A stretch of DNA of 64,000 nucleotides from NCBI GenBank assembly GCA_017472925.1, contig JAFUNS010000002.1:18061-82060 (forward strand), read 5' to 3'. Source of the DNA: Bacteroides sp. GTDB taxonomy: Bacteria > Bacteroidota > Bacteroidia > Bacteroidales > Bacteroidaceae. The notes below the pieces were generated by a model, which was not told the DNA's origin, did no database searches, and worked only from the letters and a program-made list of their open reading frames with translations. Shown one piece after another: positions 34,573 to 43,944 of this stretch (the first letter of the stretch is position 1; the number at the start of each line of letters is the position of its first letter). A program made the position numbers and the translations under genes.

Positions 34573-35939
34573 TCTATTTCTGGATACTTGCCTGTATCAG
34601 TCTGTTGGGATGTGGATACAACCAACCATCCAATGGCTTGGAAGATTATGACCTTCCACAAATGAAGGACAGCGGTGTACTGGTTGCACTGACTCTGAAC
34701 AGTTCCATTTCTTATTTCGATTATCGGGGAGAACCGATGGGATTCCAATACGAACTGGCCGAACAGTTTGCCCGTTCGCAAGGTTTGAAATTGGAAATCA
34801 AGACGGCTACAGACGCTTACGACCTGACACATAAGCTGCTAACCGGTGAAGGAGATTTGATAGCCTACCCGCTTCCCATCATTAAAGAATTCAAAGACAG
34901 CGTATTGTTTTGTGGAGAAGACATCATAACCCATCAAGTATTGGTTCAACGTAACGGACGGAAAACGCCCCCACTTACCAATGTAACCCAATTGGTAGGA
35001 AAGGAAGTATACGCCAAACCCGGTAAATATTTGAACAGACTCATTAATTTGGACAAAGAATTGGGAGGAGGCATCCTAATCCGCGAAGTAACCAACGACA
35101 GTATCAGTACCGAAGACCTGATAGCCAAAGTAGCCGGAGGTGAAATAGAGTATGCCGTATGCGACAACGATTTAGCCCGTCTGAACAAAACCTATTATCC
35201 TCAGCTGAACATCAACCTGGCTATCAGCTTTGACCAACGTGCATCATGGGCCGTACGAAAGGGTTCTCCCCTATTGGCAGAAACCGTGAACCAATGGCAC
35301 AATGAAAATCTTACTTCACCTGCCTACCGAGCCAGTACCAAGCGCTATTTCGAAATCAGCAAGCGCACTCCCCAAGGTTCTATCCTTTCCATAAAGGACG
35401 GAAAGATTTCCCATTTCGATGACCTGTTCAAGAAATATGCAGCCGAAATAGGTTGGGATTGGCGACTATTAGCTTCATTAGCCTTTACCGAATCCAATTT
35501 CGATACCACAGCCGTATCGTGGGCCGGTGCCAAAGGCCTGATGCAACTCATGCCCCGTACAGCCCGTGCCATGGGAGTACCCGAAGGAAAAGAACAAAAT
35601 CCCGAAGAAAGTGTAAAAGCCGCCACCAAATATTTGGGACTGACTGCCCGCTCGTTCAGTAAGATAGAAGACCCGAACGAACGCATCAAGTTCACGCTTG
35701 CAGCATATAACGGAGGAATTGGCCATGTATTCGATGCCATGGCTTTGGCCGAGAAATACGGAAAAAACAAATATGTATGGGATGACAATGTTGCCGATTT
35801 CATCTTACTGAAAAGTAATGAAGAGTATTTTAACGATCCTGTATGCAAGAACGGTTATTTCCGAGGAAGGGAAACCTTCAATTTCGTCAAGGAAATATTG
35901 GCCCGTACCGAATTCTATCGGGAGAAAATCAAACCATAG
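34563..35939 (+). CDS. mltF: MltF-like membrane-bound lytic transglycosylase
   Basis: A 458-residue lipoprotein (lipobox SLLGC). It has an N-terminal periplasmic solute-binding-protein domain (about residues 30-260: GVLVALTLNSSISYFDYRGEPMGF..., with DLAR and SWAVRKGSPLL near its end) and a C-terminal SLT domain with the catalytic Glu in AFTESNFDTTAVSWAGAKGLMQLMP and AAYNGGIGHV. This is the MltF architecture: peptidoglycan cleavage to 1,6-anhydromuropeptides under possible ligand control by the SBP domain. Confidence 0.93.
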   Translation: MKQIYFWILACISLLGCGYNQPSNGLEDYDLPQMKDSGVLVALTLNSSISYFDYRGEPMGFQYELAEQFARSQGLKLEIKTATDAYDLTHKLLTGEGDLIAYPLPIIKEFKDSVLFCGEDIITHQVLVQRNGRKTPPLTNVTQLVGKEVYAKPGKYLNRLINLDKELGGGILIREVTNDSISTEDLIAKVAGGEIEYAVCDNDLARLNKTYYPQLNINLAISFDQRASWAVRKGSPLLAETVNQWHNENLTSPAYRASTKRYFEISKRTPQGSILSIKDGKISHFDDLFKKYAAEIGWDWRLLASLAFTESNFDTTAVSWAGAKGLMQLMPRTARAMGVPEGKEQNPEESVKAATKYLGLTARSFSKIEDPNERIKFTLAAYNGGIGHVFDAMALAEKYGKNKYVWDDNVADFILLKSNEEYFNDPVCKNGYFRGRETFNFVKEILARTEFYREKIKP

Positions 35940-35942
35940 TTC

Positions 35943-35969
35943 AGGAAAGGCAAAAAAAGTTTCCTTTTT
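35943..35969 (+). terminator. weak terminator after the MltF-like gene
   Basis: AGGAAA (35943-35948) and TTTCCT (35960-35965) form a short stem followed by TTTTC, directly after the stop codon. Confidence 0.4.
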
Positions 35970-35970
35970 C

Positions 35971-36001
35971 TTGCATGTTTCGGCAAAACTCCTTACCTTT
36001 G
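35971..36001 (+). promoter_or_regulatory. promoter of tRNA-Arg
   Basis: TTG (35971-35973), 20 bp, TACCTTTG (35994-36001); 16 bp before the mature tRNA. Confidence 0.7.
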
Positions 36002-36017
36002 CACCGCAATTAAGGAT

Positions 36018-36091
<74 letters not shown>

Positions 36092-36102
36092 CTTATTGAT
36101 AG

Positions 36103-36137
36103 AAAGTGGATGTGTCAGCGCATCCACTTTTTTTTAT
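36103..36137 (+). terminator. terminator of tRNA-Arg
   Basis: AAAGTGGATG pairs perfectly with CATCCACTTT around TGTCAGCG, followed by T8. The stem is the same as that of the tRNA-Glu terminator. Confidence 0.93.
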
Positions 36138-36167
36138 TATTATACCTTAACCTATGAAAAGAAAAAC

Positions 36168-36175
36168 TATCTTTG
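36168..36175 (+). promoter_or_regulatory. -7 promoter element of the GH28 gene
   Basis: TATCTTTG (TAnnTTTG), 37 bp before the start codon. Confidence 0.5.
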
Positions 36176-36212
36176 CAAACAGATACTATAAATTCACATA
36201 AAATTAAAGCCT

Positions 36213-37550
36213 ATGAAGAAAATTTTGCCCTTGCTGCTGGCATTCCTTTTGGCAGCACCTACTACTTTCGCCAAAAAGAAAAAAGACATCGACCGATTCC
36301 CCGATGGTACTGAAATTCCTGAATGGTTCAGACAAAACGAATCGGTGGACATTGAAAAGTTAGGAAAGAAATACGTACTGACCGATTATGAAATTTTTGC
36401 CGACGGACGTCTGCACACTGAAGAAATACAAGCATTGATTGATAAAGCAGCTGCCAACGGTGGTGGTGTAATCGTGATTCCACGAGGCACTTACATGACC
36501 GGTGGATTGCACTTCAAGCAGAACACTCATCTGTATCTGGAAGATGGTGCTACCCTACTCGGTTCTGACTTTATCGGCGACTATCCATTAGGAAAGACTC
36601 GTATAGAAGGGGAAACTTGTACTTATTTTGGTGCATTAATTAATGCTGACGGATTGGACGGTTTCACCATCTCAGGTAAAGGAACCATCGACGGTAACGG
36701 ATTACGCTATCACAAGCAGTTCTGGCTACGACGCAAATGGAACCGCCAATGTACCAACAAAGATGAACAACGTCCACGTTTGGTATATGTATCAAACTGC
36801 AAGAACGTACAGATAGAAGGTGTAAAATTGCAGAACTCGGCTTTCTGGACAACTCACATCTATAACAGCGAAAACGTGAAGTTACTGAATCTGAGCATCT
36901 ATTCGTTGGGTACTCCTAACCATGCCAAAGGCCCCAGCACCGATGCCATTGATTTGGATGTAGTAAAGAATGTATTGGTAAAAGGTTGCTACATGTCGGT
37001 AAACGATGACGCCATTGCCATGAAGGGTGGTAAAGGCCCTTGGGCTGATGACCCGACCAAAGTAGAAGGTAACGGTGGGAACTATAATGTTATCATTGAA
37101 GATTGCGTGTACGGATTCTGTCACGGTTGCCTTACATTGGGTTCTGAATCCATCTACAACCACAACCTGATTCTCCGTCGCATCAAGGTTGACCACGCCA
37201 CTCGTCTGCTTTGGTTGAAGATGCGCCCGGATACACCACAACGTTATGAATATGTAACTGTAGAGGACATTACCGGAAATGTTGGTCAATTCATCTTCAT
37301 CCAACCATGGACACAATTCTATGATTTGAAAGACCGCAAGGATCCACCTATGTCATACAGTGACCACATTACCATGCGTAACTGCCAGATGGAAGTGGAT
37401 GTGTTCTTCAATGTAAAGAGTCAGGATGAACAATACAAACTGACAAACTTCCATTTCGAGAACCTTGACATCAAGGCTAAGAAGAATGCTGATTTCAATC
37501 AGTCTTACGTTGACGGATTTACTGTTAAGAACGTCAATGTAACCAAGTAA
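36213..37550 (+). CDS. GH28 family polygalacturonase-like glycosidase
   Basis: A 445-residue secreted enzyme with a signal peptide ending near TTFA-K. The right-handed beta-helix domain carries the GH28 active-site motifs in order: STDAIDLD (for NTDG), NDDAIAMK (DD), CHGCLTLGSE (for GHGxSIGS) and LLWLKMR (for RIK). These hydrolyse alpha-linked galacturonic acid or related rhamnose/galacturonan bonds in pectin. No SusC/SusD pair is adjacent, so this is not a typical polysaccharide utilisation locus; the exact substrate is open. Strand repeats such as VYVSNCKNVQIEGVKL are typical of the beta-helix. Confidence 0.9.
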   Translation: MKKILPLLLAFLLAAPTTFAKKKKDIDRFPDGTEIPEWFRQNESVDIEKLGKKYVLTDYEIFADGRLHTEEIQALIDKAAANGGGVIVIPRGTYMTGGLHFKQNTHLYLEDGATLLGSDFIGDYPLGKTRIEGETCTYFGALINADGLDGFTISGKGTIDGNGLRYHKQFWLRRKWNRQCTNKDEQRPRLVYVSNCKNVQIEGVKLQNSAFWTTHIYNSENVKLLNLSIYSLGTPNHAKGPSTDAIDLDVVKNVLVKGCYMSVNDDAIAMKGGKGPWADDPTKVEGNGGNYNVIIEDCVYGFCHGCLTLGSESIYNHNLILRRIKVDHATRLLWLKMRPDTPQRYEYVTVEDITGNVGQFIFIQPWTQFYDLKDRKDPPMSYSDHITMRNCQMEVDVFFNVKSQDEQYKLTNFHFENLDIKAKKNADFNQSYVDGFTVKNVNVTK

Positions 37551-37554
37551 ATAT

Positions 37555-37583
37555 AAAAAAGCTCCGAAAATCGGAGCTTTTTT
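37555..37583. terminator. bidirectional terminator, GH28 / GH73-LysM genes
   Basis: AAAAAAGCTCCGA and TCGGAGCTTTTTT form a perfect stem with a 3-nt loop, ending 2 bp before the convergent stop codon. Confidence 0.93.
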
Positions 37584-37584
37584 A

Positions 37585-38475
37585 TTATCGAATTCTTAAA
37601 ATAGTACCTGCTTGAGGGGCCGGATCTTCGGGCTTCATCTTGTTCATCTTGTACAAACGTTTCAAACGGATACCATATTTTTGTGATACAGAATACATGG
37701 ACTCGCCACCACGCAACACATGAACATACATTCCTTTCGGTGCCTTACGATTTTTCTTTTCCAAATAAAGGATATCACCTTCTTGTAATTCGTATCCTTT
37801 GTACAAGTCATTATACTTGCGAAGCTTCCGTTTGCTGATATCAAATTCCTTTGAAATGCTTTTCCAGGTTGCTCCTTCTTGTACTTTGATATACAAGAGT
37901 CCATTGGCTATGAACGGTTCGTGCGGAAATGGATTTTCCTTCATCCATTTCAATCCTCCCTTCTTATCATACTTATACAAATCATACCGTTCAATGATAT
38001 CTATCAATTGATAAGCATAACGGGGATTGGTTGCATAGCCTGCTTTCTTCAGTCCGTGCGCCCACCCTTTATAGTCGGTTATCTTCAATCGGAACAAAGC
38101 AGCATAACGTTGCTTGCCGGCCAAGAATTTGGAATGGTCCCGATACGAATCTTTTGCGTTTTTATATACACGGAAACATTCATTGCGAGCATCATCGTCA
38201 TGCTTCACTGTTTTTCCCCGCCAATCGCCTCCACACTTTATTCCAAAATGATTATTGGACTTACGGGCCAAAGTGCCTTGTCCAGCTCCCGATTCCAGCA
38301 AGCCTTGCGCCAAGGTGATACTGGCGGGAATGTGGTAGCGTTTCATTTCATCTACAGCAATGTCCCTATACTTCTTTATGTATTCTTCGTATTGTTTGTT
38401 GCGACTCTGCCCGTATATGTTCAAGCTACACAGACAAAGCGTGAGCAACAAAGTATGTTTCAATATTCTATTCAT
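37585..38475 (-). CDS. GH73 glucosaminidase with LysM domains
   Basis: A 296-residue exported protein (signal MNRILKHTLLLTLCLCSLNIYG). The N-terminal GH73-type domain has ASITLAQGLLESGAGQGTLARKSNNHFGIKC with the catalytic Glu near residue 61, and the YATNPRYAYQLIDIIERYDLYKYD segment. Two LysM repeats follow (about residues 195-245 and 250-296: YIKVQEGATWKSISKEF... and HVLRGGESMYSVSQKYGIRL...). It should cleave the glycan backbone of peptidoglycan during growth or cell separation. Confidence 0.92.
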   Translation of the reverse strand: MNRILKHTLLLTLCLCSLNIYGQSRNKQYEEYIKKYRDIAVDEMKRYHIPASITLAQGLLESGAGQGTLARKSNNHFGIKCGGDWRGKTVKHDDDARNECFRVYKNAKDSYRDHSKFLAGKQRYAALFRLKITDYKGWAHGLKKAGYATNPRYAYQLIDIIERYDLYKYDKKGGLKWMKENPFPHEPFIANGLLYIKVQEGATWKSISKEFDISKRKLRKYNDLYKGYELQEGDILYLEKKNRKAPKGMYVHVLRGGESMYSVSQKYGIRLKRLYKMNKMKPEDPAPQAGTILRIR

Positions 38476-38496
38476 AATAACATCCTTTATTGCTCA

Positions 38497-38504
38497 CAAA
38501 CTTA
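38497..38504 (-). promoter_or_regulatory. -7 promoter element of the GH73-LysM gene
   Basis: Minus strand TAAGTTTG (TAnnTTTG), 21 bp before the start codon. Confidence 0.45.
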
Positions 38505-38546
38505 CAATATTATCCGAAAACAAACAAGCTTTTTACCTGATTCCTA

Positions 38547-39101
38547 TTATCTGGGCATCGGAGAATGTTGTTCTTGCCCCGGGTGCTTCATTCCCTTACG
38601 ACGATTCATTTCGTTCTGAAACTTCCCACGATTCATAAATCCTTCATCGTATATTTTCTGTACTTGTTTAGCCGAAAGGAACTTACGGAATTCATCGTAA
38701 TATTTTTCACGCACAGCGAGTGTCTTACGACTGATGGCAAAACGGTCCTTCATCATCTGGTCTACTTGCGCATCAGTTAGAGGTTTGAATGCTGGTTTTT
38801 CTTTTTCACCATCTTTCGACGCTTTTTCCGACTTAACCTTTTTCATGAATTCTTTGGCAAATTCTCCATGCACTTCACCCAATGCTTTCATGTATTTTTT
38901 GTACACTTCCTTAAATTTGGCGGAAGTAGCATCGTCAAGACCTAATTTATCACTCAAACGGTTAGCTTGAAATTCCGCCATTTTTTCCGGAGTCATCTTC
39001 ATGCCTTTATGTGGGCCCTTCGGTGCTTCCTGAGCATTTATGACTTGTACACCCATTACCATTGCTACTACGAGCATTCCTAAAAACTTAATCTTCTTCA
39101 T
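38547..39101 (-). CDS. Spy/CpxP-like exported protein (DUF4890-like)
   Basis: 184 residues from the ATG at 39101 (a GTG six bases upstream is possible). After a signal peptide (cleavage near VINAQ-E) comes a Met-, Lys- and Glu-rich all-helical protein: MTPEKMAEFQANRLSDKLGLDDATSAKFKEVYKKYMK and LTDAQVDQMMKDRFAISRKTL are LTxxQ-like motifs of the Spy/CpxP family, while the second half repeats the pattern. These are periplasmic stress chaperones or sensors. The gene overlaps the preceding membrane-protein gene by 14 bp and belongs to an ECF sigma operon. Confidence 0.75.
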   Translation of the reverse strand: MKKIKFLGMLVVAMVMGVQVINAQEAPKGPHKGMKMTPEKMAEFQANRLSDKLGLDDATSAKFKEVYKKYMKALGEVHGEFAKEFMKKVKSEKASKDGEKEKPAFKPLTDAQVDQMMKDRFAISRKTLAVREKYYDEFRKFLSAKQVQKIYDEGFMNRGKFQNEMNRRKGMKHPGQEQHSPMPR

Positions 39102-39477
39102 AATCACCTACATTTTCGTTCATTAATTCATAATATATATCATTCTCCGAGAATTCAATCCATGCCTCCAATTCTTCATCAGACATCTGTTGCAAGTAGA
39201 GTTCCATGGGGTCTTCTACATTAGCCAACCATTCGTTTCCGATTCCTTGTTGTACAGGGTCTGAGGATTGGGTTGGGAAGAAAAACATCACTCCACACCA
39301 GATAGCTGCAGCACTAAGAACAGCAGTAATACCAATCTTCAACCGATAGAGTTTCTTCCGGCGCTTTTCCGCTTTTATCCTTGCCATCGTTTCTGCCTGC
39401 ATCTTTTCGAAAAAGCCTTCAGGTGTTCGGAACGGCATCCGCTTGCCCACTTCGTTAAAATCAAAATCCTTATTCAT
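39088..39477 (-). CDS. single-pass membrane protein, candidate anti-sigma factor
   Basis: A 129-residue protein with a basic cytoplasmic N-terminal half (FRTPEGFFEKMQAETMARIKAEKRRKKL), one transmembrane helix (about residues 49-68, IGITAVLSAAAIWCGVMFFF) and an acidic periplasmic tail. No HxxxCxxC zinc motif is present, so it is not a ZAS-type anti-sigma factor. It lies 10 bp after the ECF sigma gene and overlaps the Spy-like gene; the context suggests regulation of the sigma factor, but this is inference. No family is recognised. Confidence 0.7.
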   Translation of the reverse strand: MNKDFDFNEVGKRMPFRTPEGFFEKMQAETMARIKAEKRRKKLYRLKIGITAVLSAAAIWCGVMFFFPTQSSDPVQQGIGNEWLANVEDPMELYLQQMSDEELEAWIEFSENDIYYELMNENVGDYEED

Positions 39478-39487
39478 AGTTCAATTA

Positions 39488-40021
39488 TTATTTCGTCATA
39501 TAATCCTTAATCTTTTCTTTCGCAAAATGGTAGTTGGACTTTAGTGTTTCTACCTTCGAACCTGTTATTTCGCTGATAGCTTCGTACGACAATTCATCGT
39601 AATACCGAAGGTTGAATACAATCCTCTGTTTTTCGGGCAGTGTCAGTATGGCTTTCTGAAACTTTACCTCCATTTCATTGTCGTAATCTACATATTCCGA
39701 AGCCATCAGTTTTCCCATCAGCTCTTCTTGTACTTCTTCGGTAGACAACGTCTGTTCCTTTCGGTTGTTCAGGAAACGAATACATTCATTGGTAGCTATC
39801 CGATATATCCAAGTGGACAATGTACTTTCGGCTCTGAAATCGTCCAAGTAACGGAAGATACGGATGAATGTTTCTTGCAATACATCTTCTGCATCATCAT
39901 GAGACACTACCATACGGCGAATGTGCCAATACACAGGTTGTTGGAAAGCTTCCATCAACATCCCGAATCCTTTATCAGGATTCACGGCAAATGTCTCACG
40001 TATTTTATCTTCATTAATCAT
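39488..40021 (-). CDS. ECF-type RNA polymerase sigma factor
   Basis: A 177-residue sigma-70 family ECF factor. Region 2 includes HDDAEDVLQETFIRIFRYLDDFRAESTLSTWIYRIATNECI; region 4 includes LPEKQRIVFNLRYYDELSYEAISEITGSKVETLKSNYHFAKEKI. It should direct RNA polymerase to a small envelope-stress regulon. It heads an operon with a candidate anti-sigma factor and a Spy-like protein. Confidence 0.93.
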   Translation of the reverse strand: MINEDKIRETFAVNPDKGFGMLMEAFQQPVYWHIRRMVVSHDDAEDVLQETFIRIFRYLDDFRAESTLSTWIYRIATNECIRFLNNRKEQTLSTEEVQEELMGKLMASEYVDYDNEMEVKFQKAILTLPEKQRIVFNLRYYDELSYEAISEITGSKVETLKSNYHFAKEKIKDYMTK

Positions 40022-40127
40022 TTTTTCTTCTGGTCTTTGTCGGTTAGAAACAAGAAAATGTAGGAAGTAAAAAGGGGTAGCTCCTATTTTTACATTAATT
40101 AAGTTTTGAAGAGATTATTGATAATTA

Positions 40128-40212
40128 TTAGGCACGGATTACACAGATTAACACGGTTTTTAGTGTATGTTTACTCCACTTTATCCGTGCAATCCGTGTA
40201 ATCCGTGCCTAA
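40128..40212. repeat. dispersed palindromic repeat, copy 1
   Basis: The ends TTAGGCACGGATTACAC and GTGTAATCCGTGCCTAA are a perfect 17-bp inverted repeat around 51 bp that holds more CCGTG/CACGG units. It sits between the ECF sigma and GH3 genes. A larger relative with the same TAGGCACGGAT ends is at 63162-63421. Confidence 0.85.
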
Positions 40213-40244
40213 CTATGTTTAAGCCCCAAACTAAACGGGAAATT

Positions 40245-42575
40245 TTATTTCATAAAAGTATCCCAAACTTTAGTTTGGTTACATGCAATATTCAGTACCT
40301 GATTACCGACTTGCATACGGAAATCACCGGCTTCGAGTGTCCATTTGCCATCGGCATTTACAAAGGCCAGGTCACTACCCTTCAGTTTCAGAGTAACGGT
40401 CTTGGTTTCGCCCGGTTGCAATTCCACCTTTTCAAAGTTGCGCAAACGACGGTTGTCCGGAGTAATGCTGGCCACCAAGTCACTACTGAAGAGCAATACA
40501 CTTTCCTTACCCACGAGCGTACCATTATTCTTCACATCTACGGTAAATACCAATTCGTCGTCGGCAGTAAAGCTATCCTTGTTTACTTTGAAGTTGCTAT
40601 ATTCATACGTATTATAGCTCAAGCCATAACCGAAAGCCCATTGGAAAGATATTTGCGCATCGTAATTATAGGCACCTTCCATGGCTTCACCAATGTGTTC
40701 ACTGGGTTTATAGTCGTAAGTCATCAATGAATGTACTTCCTTTGGATAGGTATACGGCATTTTTCCGCTGAAGTTGGCATCTCCAGCCAACAAGTTAGCC
40801 AATGCATCACCACCATAGTTACCCGGCAACAAGATGTTCACCACTGCCTTAGCCAATGGTTCAATATCGGCAACGATACGTGGACGTCCTTCGTTCAACA
40901 CCAGTACGATGGGTTTGCCGGTCTTGGCCAATGCCTTCACCAGATCACGTTGGTTTTGGCTCAAGGTAAGGTCGGTCAAGTTACCCGGAGTTTCGCAATA
41001 GGAATTTTCACCGATACAAGCCACAATCACATCGGCACGGCTGGCAGCAGCCACAGCCTTTTGTATTTGCGGTTGGTTTTCTTCCCAATAGCTACCCTTT
41101 TCATTATATGTCACTCCTTGTTCAAGAATCACATTCTGTGCACCATATTTATTACACAACGCTTCGTAAATGGTATTATATTCCCCGGCAAACTGATCGG
41201 CTACATGTCCTTGCCATGAATAGCTCCATCCCCCATTGAGGCAACGCATCTGATTGGCATTCGGGCCTGTCAACAAAATCTTCTTGCCTTGCAAAGGAAG
41301 AATACCGTCCTGGTTCTTCAAAAGAATCATCGACTCTTCGGCAGCCTTCAACGCATCCTTGGCATGAGCTTCACATGCAAAATTTGGATAATCAGCATAA
41401 TCTGTGTTCGGAGTATCAAACAATCCCAAACGATATTTCAAACGAAGCACACGGCGTACTGCATCATCGATACGGCTCATCGGAATTTCTCCTTCTTCGG
41501 CCAATTCCTTCAATAAAACACAATATTCTACGCTATAAGGGTCCATCGACATGTCAATACCGGCATTGATAGCCATTTTGATAGCTTCTTTCTTATCCTT
41601 GGCTACTTTTTCACGTCTCCACAAGTTATCAATATCAGCCCAGTCGGTAACAATCATACCATCCCAATTCAAGCCTTCCTTCAACCATTCGGTCAGCAGT
41701 TCATAGCTGGCATGAACTGGTTGTCCGTTGATAGAAGCCGAATTTACCATGATAGTCAGCGCACCGGCACGGATAGCTTCGGCATAAGGAGTGAAATGCT
41801 TTTCGAGCAGGTCGTTTGGCGAAATAATTGCAGGAGTACGGTCTTTACCACTAACCGGAGCACCATAACCCATGTAATGCTTTACACTTACAGCAATGTG
41901 ATTCTTATCAATATGATTCGGATCTTCACCTTGGAATCCTGCAACTTGTGCTTTACCCATTTCGGCATTTACATAGGGGTCTTCACCGAAGTTTTCCCAA
42001 ACACGAGGCCACAACGGATTACGCACCAAGTCAAGCACCGGACAGAAAGTCCACGGTGTATTGCTTGCACGAGTTTCATACGCACCTACTTCCCCACCTC
42101 TACGAGCTATCTCACGGTTGAAAGTAGCGGCCAGGTTAATGTTTTGTGGAAAGAATGTAGCCCCTACGGTATACGAAGCACCATGGTTTTGGTCAAGACC
42201 ATAGACAGTAGGAATACCCAAGGCTTCGATTGACTTCTGTTGGATAGTACCGATTATTTCCTTCCACTTTTTAGGAGTAACCGCTGTACCCGGCACATTC
42301 AGAAACGAACCCACCTTATATTTATAGATAAACGAATCCAATTTAGCCTCATCAAACTGAAAGTCTTCACGCGAGGTTCCCGGCTTGCCAAACACTTCGA
42401 GCGACATTTGTGCCATCTGTCCCACCTTTTCTTCCAGTGTCATTTTGCCCAATGTTTCTTCTACCTTCTTTTCAATCTCTGCATCGTAAGGAATAGCAGG
42501 TTCCACCTGTTGCTTCTGTCCGCACGAAGCCAACAGCGTAACGGCCATTCCCAACACTACTAATGTCTTTTTCAT
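40245..42575 (-). CDS. GH3 family beta-glycosidase lipoprotein
   Basis: 776 residues from the ATG at 42575, which begins a lipoprotein signal (lipobox LLASC); the frame opening at 42626 would cross the promoter. The GH3 N-terminal barrel has [57 protein letters not shown] and the nucleophile Asp in [10 protein letters not shown]. The second alpha/beta domain (about residues 400-620) and a C-terminal fibronectin III-like domain ([17 protein letters not shown] onward) complete a BglX-type beta-glucosidase or xylosidase. Surface or periplasmic anchoring is expected. Substrate is undetermined. Confidence 0.93.
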   Translation of the reverse strand: MKKTLVVLGMAVTLLASCGQKQQVEPAIPYDAEIEKKVEETLGKMTLEEKVGQMAQMSLEVFGKPGTSREDFQFDEAKLDSFIYKYKVGSFLNVPGTAVTPKKWKEIIGTIQQKSIEALGIPTVYGLDQNHGASYTVGATFFPQNINLAATFNREIARRGGEVGAYETRASNTPWTFCPVLDLVRNPLWPRVWENFGEDPYVNAEMGKAQVAGFQGEDPNHIDKNHIAVSVKHYMGYGAPVSGKDRTPAIISPNDLLEKHFTPYAEAIRAGALTIMVNSASINGQPVHASYELLTEWLKEGLNWDGMIVTDWADIDNLWRREKVAKDKKEAIKMAINAGIDMSMDPYSVEYCVLLKELAEEGEIPMSRIDDAVRRVLRLKYRLGLFDTPNTDYADYPNFACEAHAKDALKAAEESMILLKNQDGILPLQGKKILLTGPNANQMRCLNGGWSYSWQGHVADQFAGEYNTIYEALCNKYGAQNVILEQGVTYNEKGSYWEENQPQIQKAVAAASRADVIVACIGENSYCETPGNLTDLTLSQNQRDLVKALAKTGKPIVLVLNEGRPRIVADIEPLAKAVVNILLPGNYGGDALANLLAGDANFSGKMPYTYPKEVHSLMTYDYKPSEHIGEAMEGAYNYDAQISFQWAFGYGLSYNTYEYSNFKVNKDSFTADDELVFTVDVKNNGTLVGKESVLLFSSDLVASITPDNRRLRNFEKVELQPGETKTVTLKLKGSDLAFVNADGKWTLEAGDFRMQVGNQVLNIACNQTKVWDTFMK

Positions 42576-42613
42576 GATTTTAAGAATTAATTTTAAAGTT
42601 TTATTTATAAATG

Positions 42614-42621
42614 CAAAGATA
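42614..42621 (-). promoter_or_regulatory. -7 promoter element of the GH3 gene
   Basis: Minus strand TATCTTTG (TAnnTTTG), 38 bp before the start codon. Confidence 0.5.
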
Positions 42622-42676
42622 TACATATTAATCCATTCACCACTAATACTTTCTTGTCATTTTTTCGCCGAAACCA

Positions 42677-42707
42677 TTGTTCATCATCCCAAAAAATACG
42701 ATATTTG
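42677..42707 (+). promoter_or_regulatory. promoter of the flavodiiron protein gene
   Basis: TTG (42677-42679), 20 bp, then GATATTTG (42700-42707), one mismatch to TAnnTTTG. Confidence 0.5.
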
Positions 42708-42733
42708 CAGCCTAATTTTAAAACAAACGCGAT

Positions 42734-43897
42734 ATGATATTCAACGTAACAGAAAAAATCAAATACATTGGAGTAGACGATACCGACCTCGATCTCTTCG
42801 AAAGCCAATACATCATACCCAATGGCATATCCTATAATTCATACCTTATTATGGACGAAAAGGTTGCCATTATGGATACCGTCGACCTCCGCAAGAGCGA
42901 AGATTGGTGGAACAACCTCACCACTGCACTCGAAGGACGCACTCCCGATTACCTGATTGTACAACACATGGAGCCCGACCATGCCGGTAACATTGCCGCT
43001 TCCCTCCAGAAATATCCACAACTTAAGGTTGTGGCATCGGCCCGCGCCATTCAGATGCTTCCCCAGTTCTTCGAAGGAACCGACTTTGAAGGCCGTACCC
43101 TTGCTGTAAAGGAAGGAGACACTTTAAGTTTGGGTACACACACCCTCCAGTTCTTCATGGCCCCTATGGTTCATTGGCCGGAAGTGATGGTTACTTATGA
43201 CCAAACGGACAAAATTGTATTCTCGGCCGATGGATTTGGTAAGTTCGGAGCTTTATCGCACGAAGAAGACTGGGCCTGCGAAGCACGTCGGTACTATTTT
43301 AACATCTGCGGTAAATACGGTGTACAAGTACAAGCTTTGCTCAAGAAATTGGCTACCCTCGATGTAGCCTGTATTTGTCCGTTACATGGTCCCATCCTGA
43401 AAGAAGATCTGGGATACTATATCGGCCTATATGACACCTGGAGCAAGTACGAAGTAGAGACCGACGGAATTTTCATAGCCTATGCATCCATCCACGGAGG
43501 TACAGCCGAAGCCGCCAAGAAGATGGCAGACATTCTCCGTGCCAAAGGTGCACCGAAAGTATCCATAGCCGACTTGAGTCGCGACGATATGGCCGAAGCC
43601 GTAGAAGATGCTTTCCGTATGGGTAAGCTGATTGTAGCTGCAGCATCTTATGATGCCGACGTCTTCCCTCCTATGCACGATTTCCTTCACCATCTCAAGA
43701 TTAAGGCATACCAGAAACGCCGCGTAGGTATTATTGAAAATGGCTCATGGGCCCCTTGCGCCGCAAAAGTGATGATTGGCATGTTGGAACAGATGAAAGA
43801 TATAGAAACCGTTCAGCCCATTGTCACCATCCGCTCACGCATGAAACAGACCGACCTTCCTGCCATGGAAGCTTTAGCTGATGCAATATTAGCTTAA
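42734..43897 (+). CDS. fprA: flavodiiron protein (FprA/ROO family)
   Basis: A 387-residue two-domain protein. The metallo-beta-lactamase-like domain carries the diiron ligands in VQHMEPDHAGN (H-x-E-x-D-H), the H of MVHWPE, FSADGFG and CPLHGP; the C-terminal flavodoxin domain binds FMN (AYASIHGGTAEAAKKMAD, ENGSWAP). Flavodiiron proteins reduce dioxygen to water, or nitric oxide to nitrous oxide, protecting anaerobes. Together with rubrerythrin, PerR, thioredoxins and ferritin it makes this region rich in oxygen-defence genes. It is monocistronic. Confidence 0.94.
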   Translation: MIFNVTEKIKYIGVDDTDLDLFESQYIIPNGISYNSYLIMDEKVAIMDTVDLRKSEDWWNNLTTALEGRTPDYLIVQHMEPDHAGNIAASLQKYPQLKVVASARAIQMLPQFFEGTDFEGRTLAVKEGDTLSLGTHTLQFFMAPMVHWPEVMVTYDQTDKIVFSADGFGKFGALSHEEDWACEARRYYFNICGKYGVQVQALLKKLATLDVACICPLHGPILKEDLGYYIGLYDTWSKYEVETDGIFIAYASIHGGTAEAAKKMADILRAKGAPKVSIADLSRDDMAEAVEDAFRMGKLIVAAASYDADVFPPMHDFLHHLKIKAYQKRRVGIIENGSWAPCAAKVMIGMLEQMKDIETVQPIVTIRSRMKQTDLPAMEALADAILA

Positions 43898-43940
43898 AAT
43901 AAAAGTAAAAGGGGATGGTGCATCCCCTTTTACTTTTATT
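43898..43940. terminator. bidirectional terminator, 20-bp stem
   Basis: AATAAAAGTAAAAGGGGATG and its exact reverse complement flank the loop GTG. It separates the convergent fprA and dihydroorotate-dehydrogenase-like genes. Confidence 0.95.
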
Positions 43941-43944
43941 TATA

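Noticed and set aside
36213-43897. Polysaccharide utilisation locus around the GH28 and GH3 genes
   Set aside because: No SusC/SusD-like pair or hybrid regulator is present, and unrelated genes separate the two glycosidases.
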